NCBI GenBank assembly: GCA_902796355.1
Contig: CADBOU010000125.1
Location: forward strand, 1 to 48,590
Source: an uncultured Lachnospiraceae bacterium
GTDB lineage: Bacteria; Bacillota; Clostridia; Lachnospirales; Lachnospiraceae
DNA length: 48,590 nt
Direction: 5' to 3'
In this document: piece by piece, positions 17,266-24,512 of the stretch
Numbering within the stretch: the stretch's first letter is position 1
Layout: each line of letters begins with the position of its first letter
Notes under the pieces: model-generated
The model's database searches: none
The model's input: only the letters and a program-made list of their open reading frames with translations
Told to the model about the DNA's origin: nothing
Made by a program: the position numbers and the translations under genes

Positions 17266-19194
17266 TTAACCGGCCGGCTGCTTTTTCTTAAGCAGCGCAA
17301 GCATAATCATACCGACTGCCGAGCCGACAAGCAGGGCAATAATGTATCCCAGCACATTCTGGACAACCGGGAAGACGAAGATGCCGCCGTGCGGCGCCAT
17401 CAGCTGGCAGCCAAAAGCCATTGAAAGCGCTCCGCCTACTGCCGAGCCGACGATACAGGACGGGATGACACGCAGCGGATCTGCTGCTGCATACGGAATT
17501 GCACCCTCTGTAATAAAGCACAGACCCATGATGTAATTGACAGGACCTGACTTTAACTCAGTGTCAGTCCAACGGTTTTTAAAGAATGTTGTGGCAAGCG
17601 CAATCGCGATCGGCGGGATCATGCCACCCACCATGACAGCTGCCATTATGCTGTAGTTGCCGGATGCCAGCATGCCGACGCCAAATACGTAGGCCGCTTT
17701 GTTGAACGGGCCGCCCATGTCAATGGCCATCATACCGGCCACAATGCATCCAAGCAGGATGGCGGAAGAGTTGCCCATCGACTCAAGCGCATGGGAGAGG
17801 CCATTGTTGAGCATGCCGATAACCGGATTGATTGCACACATGATCAGTCCCATCAGGGTGATGCCTAAAAGCGGAATGATCAGTACCGGCATCATACGCT
17901 GTACAAAATCCGGAGCCTTTGCAAAAATCTTGTTTAACAATTTGACGATCAGTCCGCCGACAAAACCTGCAAACAGAGCCCCGAGGAAGCCGGAAACAGC
18001 AGCGCCGTCTCCTCCCGGAGCAGCAAATGTAGCGCCGATGGCTGCCAGTGAGCCTCCTGTAAATCCGACAGCAAGGCCCGGACGGTCTGCAATACTTTCC
18101 GCGATAAATCCGGCCAGAACCGGCAGCATGAAGCCAAATGCCACACCGCCGACACCTTTAAAGAACGCTGCCGCAGCTGTATACGTACCGAAATCTCCGT
18201 CTCTGGGTGCTCCGGCAATCGTATCAATCAAAAATGCGAGAGCAATCATAATACCGCCGCCGATGACAAACGGAAGCATGTAGGAAACGCCGTTCATCAG
18301 CGACTTGTAAATCTTGCGTCCCAGGCTCTCATCATCTACGCTGACTGCAGCCTCTTCAACAGCTGCATCTGCCTCATAGACCGGGCAGTCATCGGACAGC
18401 GCCGCATTGATGAGTTCTTCCGGCTTATTGATGCCGTCTGCCACTTTTGTCTTATACACTTTCTTTCCTGCAAAACGGTTCATGGCAACCTGCTTGTCCG
18501 CCGCCACAATGATTGCCTCTGCCGCTGCAATTTCTTCTGCAGTCAATTCATTCTTTGCACCGCCGGATCCATTCGTCTCGACTTTGATCGGAATGCCCAT
18601 CTCTTCTGCTTTTAAATTGAGAGCCTCAGCTGCCATATAGGTATGAGCAATGCCGGTCGGGCAGGCAGTCACTGCCAGTATCCTGTATGCACCGGCTTTT
18701 GCTGCCGTATCTTCCTGCGCGTCAGCTTCCTCCGGAAACTTCTCTGCCTCCGCCTTGTTCAGGACATCGAGGAATTCCTCTCCTGACTGTGATGCCAGAA
18801 GGCTCTTGCGCAGATCCATGTCCATAAGCAGTGTCATCATCTTAGCCAGCACATCAATGTGAACATCCCCGTCCATCGGCGCCGCAATCATAAAGAGCAG
18901 ATCAGATGCTTTTCCGTCCGGTGCGCCATAGTCAACACCCTCCGGAACAGTCATAGCAACCAGCCCCGGCGCCTTAACTGCATCACTCTTGCAGTGAGGA
19001 ATCGCAACGCCCTCACCGATCGCTGTCGTCCCTTCACTCTCGCGCTTTAAGATTCCTTCCAGATACACTTGTTTATCTGTAAGGTTGCCCGCCGCCTCGT
19101 GCAGGTCAATCATCTTGCTGATTGCTTCGTCCTTGGATGCAACATGTGCATTGATCACAATGGACTGCGCTTTAAGCAGATCTCTGATTTTCAT
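17266..19194 (-). CDS. fruA: PTS fructose transporter subunit IIABC
   Basis: A 642-residue fusion of three PTS modules that imports fructose and releases it as fructose-1-phosphate. Domain IIA (residues 1-150) has the phospho-His in EGVAIPHCKS (His67). Domain IIB (about 168-265) has the phospho-Cys in TACPTGIAHTYMAAE (Cys178). Domain IIC (about 290-642) is the membrane channel with about eight to nine helices (MLPFVIGGGIMIALAFLID). The ATG overlaps the fruK stop by 4 nt and has AAAGGAG upstream. Together with fruK and fruR it forms a complete fructose operon. Confidence 0.96.
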   Translation of the reverse strand: MKIRDLLKAQSIVINAHVASKDEAISKMIDLHEAAGNLTDKQVYLEGILKRESEGTTAIGEGVAIPHCKSDAVKAPGLVAMTVPEGVDYGAPDGKASDLLFMIAAPMDGDVHIDVLAKMMTLLMDMDLRKSLLASQSGEEFLDVLNKAEAEKFPEEADAQEDTAAKAGAYRILAVTACPTGIAHTYMAAEALNLKAEEMGIPIKVETNGSGGAKNELTAEEIAAAEAIIVAADKQVAMNRFAGKKVYKTKVADGINKPEELINAALSDDCPVYEADAAVEEAAVSVDDESLGRKIYKSLMNGVSYMLPFVIGGGIMIALAFLIDTIAGAPRDGDFGTYTAAAAFFKGVGGVAFGFMLPVLAGFIAESIADRPGLAVGFTGGSLAAIGATFAAPGGDGAAVSGFLGALFAGFVGGLIVKLLNKIFAKAPDFVQRMMPVLIIPLLGITLMGLIMCAINPVIGMLNNGLSHALESMGNSSAILLGCIVAGMMAIDMGGPFNKAAYVFGVGMLASGNYSIMAAVMVGGMIPPIAIALATTFFKNRWTDTELKSGPVNYIMGLCFITEGAIPYAAADPLRVIPSCIVGSAVGGALSMAFGCQLMAPHGGIFVFPVVQNVLGYIIALLVGSAVGMIMLALLKKKQPAG

Positions 19195-20120
19195 AGTGAC
19201 ATTCTCCTTTCAACCTCTTCCTTGGTTCCCAGTCCCGGCGAACAGGCCGTTGCAGACCCTGCTGCCGCTCCCAGTTTCAGTGCATAACCGTAATCATGTT
19301 TATGGATATATCCGGTGATAAAACCGGCCACCATCGAATCTCCTGCCCCCACTGTATTAATCACTTTACCGGGCATCGTCCCTTCTACAAACACCTCGTC
19401 ATCCTCAGTCACCATGACTGATCCGTCTCCTCCCCTTGAGACAATGACATTGCGGGCTCCGCGTGCGCGCAGCTCCCTGGCTCCCTCGATGATCTGTTCC
19501 GTCGTCTCCATCGGCCGTCCGAGCAAGTCTTCCAGCTCGCCGTTGTTCGGCTTAATCAAAAACGGTTTGTACTCAAGAGAGTTAAGCAGCAGGTCCTTGA
19601 TTGCGTCCACAACCACAGGGATCCGTGTCCCGTTTTCTCCGGATAGCCTGGCCAGAATCTGCTCGTACGTATCTGCCGGCATCGATGAAGGCACCGAACC
19701 GGAGATGACTAACATGTCATCATCCCCAAGCATATCAATCCTGCCGAGCAGCTGCTCTAAAGCCGCCTCCGTAATCTTCGGCCCCTGCCCGTTGATCTCA
19801 GTCTCCTTCATGCCGTCCCCGCCGTTCGACTTGACTTTCATATTGATGCGGGTAATCCCTTCGCTCTCATCAAGCTCGATAAACGCTGTCCTGATACCCT
19901 GCCTGTGCAGACCATCCTCCAGCGCTCTGCCGGTAAATCCGCTGATAAAACCCATGGCAGTCGTGTCAACTCCCAGCTCGTTGAGCATCCACGATACATT
20001 GATCCCTTTCCCGCCGAAATAGTATTCCTCGCGAACGGTCCGGTTTGTCTCTCCGATCTCCAACCCGTCCATATAGACAACATAGTCAATGGCCGGATTA
20101 AATGTCACGGTATAGATCAT
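19191..20120 (-). CDS. fruK: 1-phosphofructokinase
   Basis: A 309-residue PfkB-family sugar kinase that converts the fructose-1-phosphate made by FruA to fructose-1,6-bisphosphate with ATP. It shows the N-terminal substrate region NPAIDYVVYMDGLEIGETNR, the GGKGINVSWML motif (about 37-47), and the C-terminal PfkB signature VGAGDSMVAGFITGY with the catalytic Asp. The ATG has an excellent GGAGGTGAAGGC leader and overlaps the fruR stop by 4 nt; fruA follows with the same overlap. Confidence 0.95.
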   Translation of the reverse strand: MIYTVTFNPAIDYVVYMDGLEIGETNRTVREEYYFGGKGINVSWMLNELGVDTTAMGFISGFTGRALEDGLHRQGIRTAFIELDESEGITRINMKVKSNGGDGMKETEINGQGPKITEAALEQLLGRIDMLGDDDMLVISGSVPSSMPADTYEQILARLSGENGTRIPVVVDAIKDLLLNSLEYKPFLIKPNNGELEDLLGRPMETTEQIIEGARELRARGARNVIVSRGGDGSVMVTEDDEVFVEGTMPGKVINTVGAGDSMVAGFITGYIHKHDYGYALKLGAAAGSATACSPGLGTKEEVERRMSL

Positions 20121-20878
20121 GCCTTCACCTCCTCAATGGTTGTCAGTTTTTGATAAGCTGCATCCGGACAACGGTCCGTGATAATGGTCACATCCCCAAC
20201 CGGTGCAATCAACACCGGCGAGACGCTGCCGAACTTGCTGTGATCAGCCAGCACATAAGGTCTGGATGCCCTTCTGATTCCTGTCGCCTTAACCATCGCC
20301 TCCTCGATATCCGGCGTGGTGAGCCCCTTCTCTTTATCGATACCATTGGTTCCGATAAAAGACTTGGTAAACTCATAGTGGCTCATACTTTCGACAGTGA
20401 GTGCCCCGTATATGACCTCTGTCAGTGACTTTGCCTGGCCCGGAAGGACGTAGACCTTAAAACCTCTTTCAGACAGCCTAAGCGCATGGCGGATCCCGTT
20501 AGTCACGTAAGCCGCCCGGGTGTTAGTCAGGTACTCGATCAGCATTGATGTCGTCGATCCTGCATCGATAAAAACAAAATCATCGTCCTCAATCAGGGAA
20601 GCGGCATACTGCGCAATCGCGCGTTTCTCATCAACGTTCATCACGTTTTTCTCTGCCATTCCCTGCTCTCGGGCGATGATTGTTCTCTTGGCCGCCGGCT
20701 GAACTGATACAGCGCCGCCAAAAACTCTCCTGAGCTGTCCTCTCTCATCCAAAAGATCTATGTCACGTCGGACAGTCGACTCGCTGACATCCAGAATCCC
20801 AGCCAACTCACTGATCTGAACCGCTGATTCGCGGCTCACCATATCCAGAATAATCTGCAGCCGTTCCTGTTGTAACAT
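20117..20878 (-). CDS. fruR: DeoR-family regulator of the fructose operon
   Basis: A 253-residue repressor with an N-terminal DeoR helix-turn-helix (VQISELAGILDVSESTVRRD, about residues 20-39) and a C-terminal sugar-phosphate-sensing DeoRC domain (FIDAGSTTSMLIEYL near 115). Family members of this operon type usually respond to fructose-1-phosphate. It is the first gene of fruR-fruK-fruA, so it probably controls itself. The promoter and repeated candidate operators lie just upstream. The ATG has AAAGGAGA about 8 nt before it. Confidence 0.93.
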   Translation of the reverse strand: MLQQERLQIILDMVSRESAVQISELAGILDVSESTVRRDIDLLDERGQLRRVFGGAVSVQPAAKRTIIAREQGMAEKNVMNVDEKRAIAQYAASLIEDDDFVFIDAGSTTSMLIEYLTNTRAAYVTNGIRHALRLSERGFKVYVLPGQAKSLTEVIYGALTVESMSHYEFTKSFIGTNGIDKEKGLTTPDIEEAMVKATGIRRASRPYVLADHSKFGSVSPVLIAPVGDVTIITDRCPDAAYQKLTTIEEVKA

Positions 20879-20933
20879 CTCCAGTCTCCTTTGAATACAG
20901 AGCGTATAAATGGATGTTTGTTGTTATGGTAAA

Positions 20934-20962
20934 ATCCTATCATTCCGCCTTCCATTAGTCAA
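20934..20962 (-). promoter_or_regulatory. Promoter of the fruRKA operon
   Basis: On the minus strand TTGACT (20957-20962) and TAGGAT (20934-20939) are separated by exactly 17 bp, about 56 bp upstream of the fruR start codon. Confidence 0.7.
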
Positions 20963-20963
20963 G

Positions 20964-21005
20964 CAAATTCTTCTAAATTCTATCAATTTATTTCAAACTC
21001 TTCTA
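20964..21005 (-). promoter_or_regulatory. Direct repeats next to the fru promoter (candidate operators)
   Basis: CAAATTCTTCTA (20964-20975) and CAAACTCTTCTA (20994-21005) are 11/12 identical and start exactly 30 bp apart, about three helical turns. A partial third copy (AAATTCTA) begins at 20975. They abut the -35 box, which suggests a protein-binding array, possibly for FruR. Confidence 0.5.
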
Positions 21006-21030
21006 TTTTCGTTCATCTTTTAACATAAAA

Positions 21031-21074
21031 AATAAGCCCGGATGAAAGAATTGCCTTCTCATACATCTCGGGCT
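21031..21074 (-). terminator. Terminator after the aldo/keto reductase
   Basis: On the minus strand AGCCCG (21069-21074) and GATG (21064-21067) pair with CATC (21041-21044) and CGGGCT (21035-21040), followed by TATTTTTT. It begins 12 nt after the reductase stop. Confidence 0.75.
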
Positions 21075-21086
21075 CTACAGTCTTCA

Positions 21087-22277
21087 TTACCTGTTTAAAT
21101 GCTGACGGCGCATCACCCTTCTGGCGATGCCAATGCCCAGCTTATAGAGCGGCGGCCGCAGCGCCTTATCTGCCTCCTTCAGCTTCTCTCTGATTCTGAT
21201 CTGCTGCGGACAGTGTTTCTCGCATTTACCGCATTCGATGCACCGTGAGGCCACACCAGGCTTTAACTGCAGGCAGACATTACGGGCAAATTCGACGCGT
21301 CCCTGAAACTTTCCGTTAAGTGCCATCTGATTGTAATAATGGAAATTCCCGGGTATATCAACGCCGGCCGGACAGGGCATGCAATACCGGCAGCCGGTAC
21401 ATCCTACTTTTTCTTTCTCTCTGATGCAGGTCTTCAGCTCCTCAACAAGTGCAAAGTCTGATTCTGTCAGCGATCCGGGATGAGCATCCGATGCGATCCG
21501 GATGTTCTCATCGATCATCTCGATTGAATTCATCCCTGAGAGAACGCATGTGACCCCCGTCTGATCCCAAAGCCAGCGCAGCCCGACTTCAGCGGCAGTC
21601 ATGCCGGTTTTGCTTTGTTTAAGCGCCTCAAGCGCGTTGCCCGGCAGATTGACAAGCTTTCCCCCGCGCAGCGGTTCCATAATGATCACAGGAATATGCT
21701 TTTTCTCTGCAGCTTCCAGTCCGATCCGGCCTGCCTGCGTCTGCTCATCCATATAATTGTACTGGATTTGACAAAAATCCCAGTCATAAGCATCCAGGAT
21801 TTTCAGGAACATATCCGCATCACCGTGATAGGAAAAGCCGATCTGGCGGATACTGCCGTCCGCCTTGCGCTTTTTGATCCACTCTTCGATACCAAACGAA
21901 CGGAGTCCTTTCCATTCAGCTACATCGGTAAACATATGCATCAGATAATAATCGATATAATCTGTCCTGAGGCGGGCAAGTTCCTGTCTGAATGTCTTAT
22001 CGATATCCTTCATGGATTTCATGACATACTGCGGAAGCTTTGTCGCAATGTAGATCTTCTCCCGACACCCGTTTTCCTCCAGTATGCGTCCCAGGCATTC
22101 CTCATTTCCCGCATAGAGATACGCTGTATCAAAATAATTGATGCCGCTGCGCATGGCGTGAAGCACTTCTTTCTCTGCTTTTTGATAGTCAATGCCGCCG
22201 CCTTTTTTAGTGAAACGCATGCATCCATAGCCCAGCTGTGATATCTGATTGCCATATTTGTCCCGTCTGTAGATCAT
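21087..22277 (-). CDS. Aldo/keto reductase with C-terminal 4Fe-4S ferredoxin domain
   Basis: A 396-residue oxidoreductase. The N-terminal TIM barrel has the aldo/keto reductase catalytic set: FDTAYLYAGNEE (Asp and Tyr), ATKLP (Lys) and YLMHMF (His). The C-terminal 100 residues add two iron-sulfur cluster motifs, CTGCRYCMPCP near residue 295 and CIECGKCEKHCP near residue 350. Such fusions in anaerobes are predicted redox enzymes of unknown substrate. The ATG overlaps the rhomboid gene by 4 nt and has GAGGAGGA upstream, so it is the last gene of the radA-rhomboid-reductase unit. Confidence 0.92.
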   Translation of the reverse strand: MIYRRDKYGNQISQLGYGCMRFTKKGGGIDYQKAEKEVLHAMRSGINYFDTAYLYAGNEECLGRILEENGCREKIYIATKLPQYVMKSMKDIDKTFRQELARLRTDYIDYYLMHMFTDVAEWKGLRSFGIEEWIKKRKADGSIRQIGFSYHGDADMFLKILDAYDWDFCQIQYNYMDEQTQAGRIGLEAAEKKHIPVIIMEPLRGGKLVNLPGNALEALKQSKTGMTAAEVGLRWLWDQTGVTCVLSGMNSIEMIDENIRIASDAHPGSLTESDFALVEELKTCIREKEKVGCTGCRYCMPCPAGVDIPGNFHYYNQMALNGKFQGRVEFARNVCLQLKPGVASRCIECGKCEKHCPQQIRIREKLKEADKALRPPLYKLGIGIARRVMRRQHLNR

Positions 22278-22870
22278 ACCGTCCTCCTCTGCTTCGGATG
22301 ATAGAGCAAGACTGCCATCGCAAAGCCACAGATCAGGCCTCCTACATGTGCCGCATTATTGATACCGGATGTGGAAAACCCCATATACAATGTCAAAGCA
22401 ACTGAGAGAATGACACGCCGCAGGCTTAACCCCCCAACGTACCCTCTGTGCCTGATCATACAGTAAATTACCGCGCCCATGAGGCCGAGAACCGCCCCTG
22501 ACGCACCGGCGGATACAGCAAACAATCCTGTCCTTAACTCCAGTGCCATCGACAGGACATTTCCCGCCAGCCCGCTCACCAAATAGATAATCCCGAACCG
22601 CACGGGACCGATCAGCTTCTCGAGAGGCAGTCCGACAGCAATCAATACAATCATATTGCTGGCCAAATGATCGATGCCGAAATGCAGGAACATAGAAGTG
22701 AAAAGTTCCTGCCATTTGCCTGCGATCACATCCTGTGTAAGCAGCGCACCGTGTGTGGCCATAAAGGCTGCATCATTCGTTGACCCGATCATCGACAGCC
22801 ACAGGAAAACAGCCGCATTGGCAATCAAAATGACATACGTTAATACCGGGTTGTATCTTCGCTCTCTCAT
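22274..22870 (-). CDS. Rhomboid-family intramembrane serine protease
   Basis: A 198-residue membrane protein with six predicted helices. The catalytic dyad is visible: Ser124 in GASGAVLG and His175 in NNAAHVGG; the FLHFGIDHLASNM segment (about residues 61-73) carries the conserved His and Asn that form the oxyanion region. It should cleave transmembrane segments of unknown client proteins. It overlaps radA upstream and the reductase downstream by 4 nt each, which implies tight coupling. Confidence 0.93.
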   Translation of the reverse strand: MRERRYNPVLTYVILIANAAVFLWLSMIGSTNDAAFMATHGALLTQDVIAGKWQELFTSMFLHFGIDHLASNMIVLIAVGLPLEKLIGPVRFGIIYLVSGLAGNVLSMALELRTGLFAVSAGASGAVLGLMGAVIYCMIRHRGYVGGLSLRRVILSVALTLYMGFSTSGINNAAHVGGLICGFAMAVLLYHPKQRRTV

Positions 22871-24246
22871 GACAGCTTTGCAACAGCCTCCCCGATATGA
22901 CGGACACCGATCAGTTCAATTCCGGTCACGCCCTTTACTGCCCGCATCGAAGCCTGCGGCAGGATACATGTCGTATATCCCATCTTTCTGGCCTCCAGCA
23001 CGCGCTGTTCAGGCATGGTCACGCCGCGCACCTCGCCAGACAGGCCGACCTCTCCGAAAACCATCATGTTTTCATCAATCACTTTGTTACGGTAGCTGGA
23101 TACCAATGCCAAAACAATTCCCAGATCAATTGCCGGCTCATTTAACCGGATACCGCCGGCGATATTGACATAGGCATCCTCATCCGACATATCAATTCCA
23201 AGGCGCTTGGAAAGCACCGCAATCAACAGATTGATCCGGTTAAAATCACATCCTGAGGCTGTTCTGCGGGGAAACCCGAAGCTTGTCCTGGTGGCGAGTG
23301 CCTGCACCTCCACCAGCATCGGCCTGGTTCCTTCCATACAGCAGACAACGACCGAGCCAGGTGCTGCATCGGGCTTTCCTTCCAACATGAACTCTGAGGG
23401 ATTGGCCACCTCGCGCAAGCCGTCTGAACTCATCTCAAACACACCGATCTCATGTGTCGGGCCAAACCGGTTTTTGACGCTGCGCAGCAGCCTGTATGTC
23501 GCATAGCGGTCGCCCTCAAAATACAGCACTGTATCGACCATGTGCTCAAGCACCCGCGGGCCTGCCACCTGCCCTTCTTTTGTCACATGACCCACAATAA
23601 AGATCGTAATGCCCAGTCCCTTGGCAATCTGCAGAAGGACATTCGTCGACTCGCGGACCTGGGAGACACTTCCCGGCGCGCTCGATACCAGCTCGCTGTA
23701 CATCGTCTGGATAGAATCAATCACGACAACCTGTGGTTTTTCCCGCTCAATCGTTGCGCGCACCGTATCCAGACTGGTTTCACACATCAGTTTTAAATGA
23801 TCTGTAAATGAACCGATCCTCATCGCCCGCATTTTGATCTGCTGCAGGGACTCCTCTCCGGATATATAGAGCACGTCACGCTCATCCCCCGCCAGCTTCT
23901 GGCACAACTGCAGAAGAAGTGTCGACTTGCCGATCCCCGGGTCGCCGCCGACCAGGACCAGAGATCCAGGAACGATCCCGCCGCCCAGCACCCGGTCAAG
24001 TTCTGCAATATGAGATGTGTAGCGTTCCTCCCGCTCCTTTTCAATCTGCGCAAGTGTCACAGCCCGCGCCTGCCCGCTGCTCTGTCCTGTACCGGAACGC
24101 CCTTTACCGGCTGATCCGGCCGATGCAACGACCTCTTCCTCGACAAAGGTATTCCACTGTTTACAGGCAGGGCACTGACCGAGCCACTTATTCTCCTCGT
24201 GCCCGCAGTTTTGGCAGAAATATACTGTTTTTTTCCCTTTCGCCAT
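22867..24246 (-). CDS. radA: DNA repair protein RadA
   Basis: A 459-residue RecA-like helicase that assists branch migration in recombination. It has the N-terminal zinc finger (CQNCGHEENKWLGQCPAC, residues 10-27), Walker A GDPGIGKST near 103, the RadA-specific KNRFGPTHE motif near 255, and a C-terminal Lon-protease-like domain. The ATG has AGGAAG upstream. It lies downstream of clpC on the same strand, separated by the long inverted-repeat element. Confidence 0.96.
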   Translation of the reverse strand: MAKGKKTVYFCQNCGHEENKWLGQCPACKQWNTFVEEEVVASAGSAGKGRSGTGQSSGQARAVTLAQIEKEREERYTSHIAELDRVLGGGIVPGSLVLVGGDPGIGKSTLLLQLCQKLAGDERDVLYISGEESLQQIKMRAMRIGSFTDHLKLMCETSLDTVRATIEREKPQVVVIDSIQTMYSELVSSAPGSVSQVRESTNVLLQIAKGLGITIFIVGHVTKEGQVAGPRVLEHMVDTVLYFEGDRYATYRLLRSVKNRFGPTHEIGVFEMSSDGLREVANPSEFMLEGKPDAAPGSVVVCCMEGTRPMLVEVQALATRTSFGFPRRTASGCDFNRINLLIAVLSKRLGIDMSDEDAYVNIAGGIRLNEPAIDLGIVLALVSSYRNKVIDENMMVFGEVGLSGEVRGVTMPEQRVLEARKMGYTTCILPQASMRAVKGVTGIELIGVRHIGEAVAKLS

Positions 24247-24302
24247 AATGTCTTCCTGTCATATCTTTTCTGTTTATAGTTACAGAAACATATTACGAAC
24301 CA

Positions 24303-24500
24303 GATCAGTGCTGATATCCTATGGTTCTATAAGCAAACATACCGCCGGAGCAAGTCAAAATCCACTGATTACGAAGACCGGGCATCCGGGATATGAGCAA
24401 TGCCTTCGCGCGTATTCCGGATGCCCTGGTCGAAGTTATCAGATAGTTTGACGCAGCGCAGGCGGGTTTGTGTTAAAGCCATAGGATATCAGCGCAGATC
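24303..24500. repeat. 198-bp long inverted-repeat element (MITE-like or structured RNA)
   Basis: The outer arms 24303-24324 and 24479-24500 are complementary at 20 of 22 positions, including a perfect 15-bp core (GCTGATATCCTATGG / CCATAGGATATCAGC). Inside, further arms pair: AAACATACCGCC with GGCGGGTTTGTGTT, GTCAAAATCCACTGATTACG with the region 24434-24452, and a GGGCATCCGG / CCGGATGCCC pair at the centre. The whole sequence can thus fold into one long imperfect hairpin. AGATCAGT occurs at both ends in the same orientation (24302-24309 and 24496-24503), like a target-site duplication. It fills the clpC-radA gap and holds no credible gene. Confidence 0.8.
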
Positions 24501-24512
24501 AGTACTAACAGT

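Noticed and set aside
24248-24451. Small plus-strand gene in the clpC-radA gap
   Set aside because: The frame runs through the inverted-repeat element, has no good ribosome site and its protein resembles nothing.
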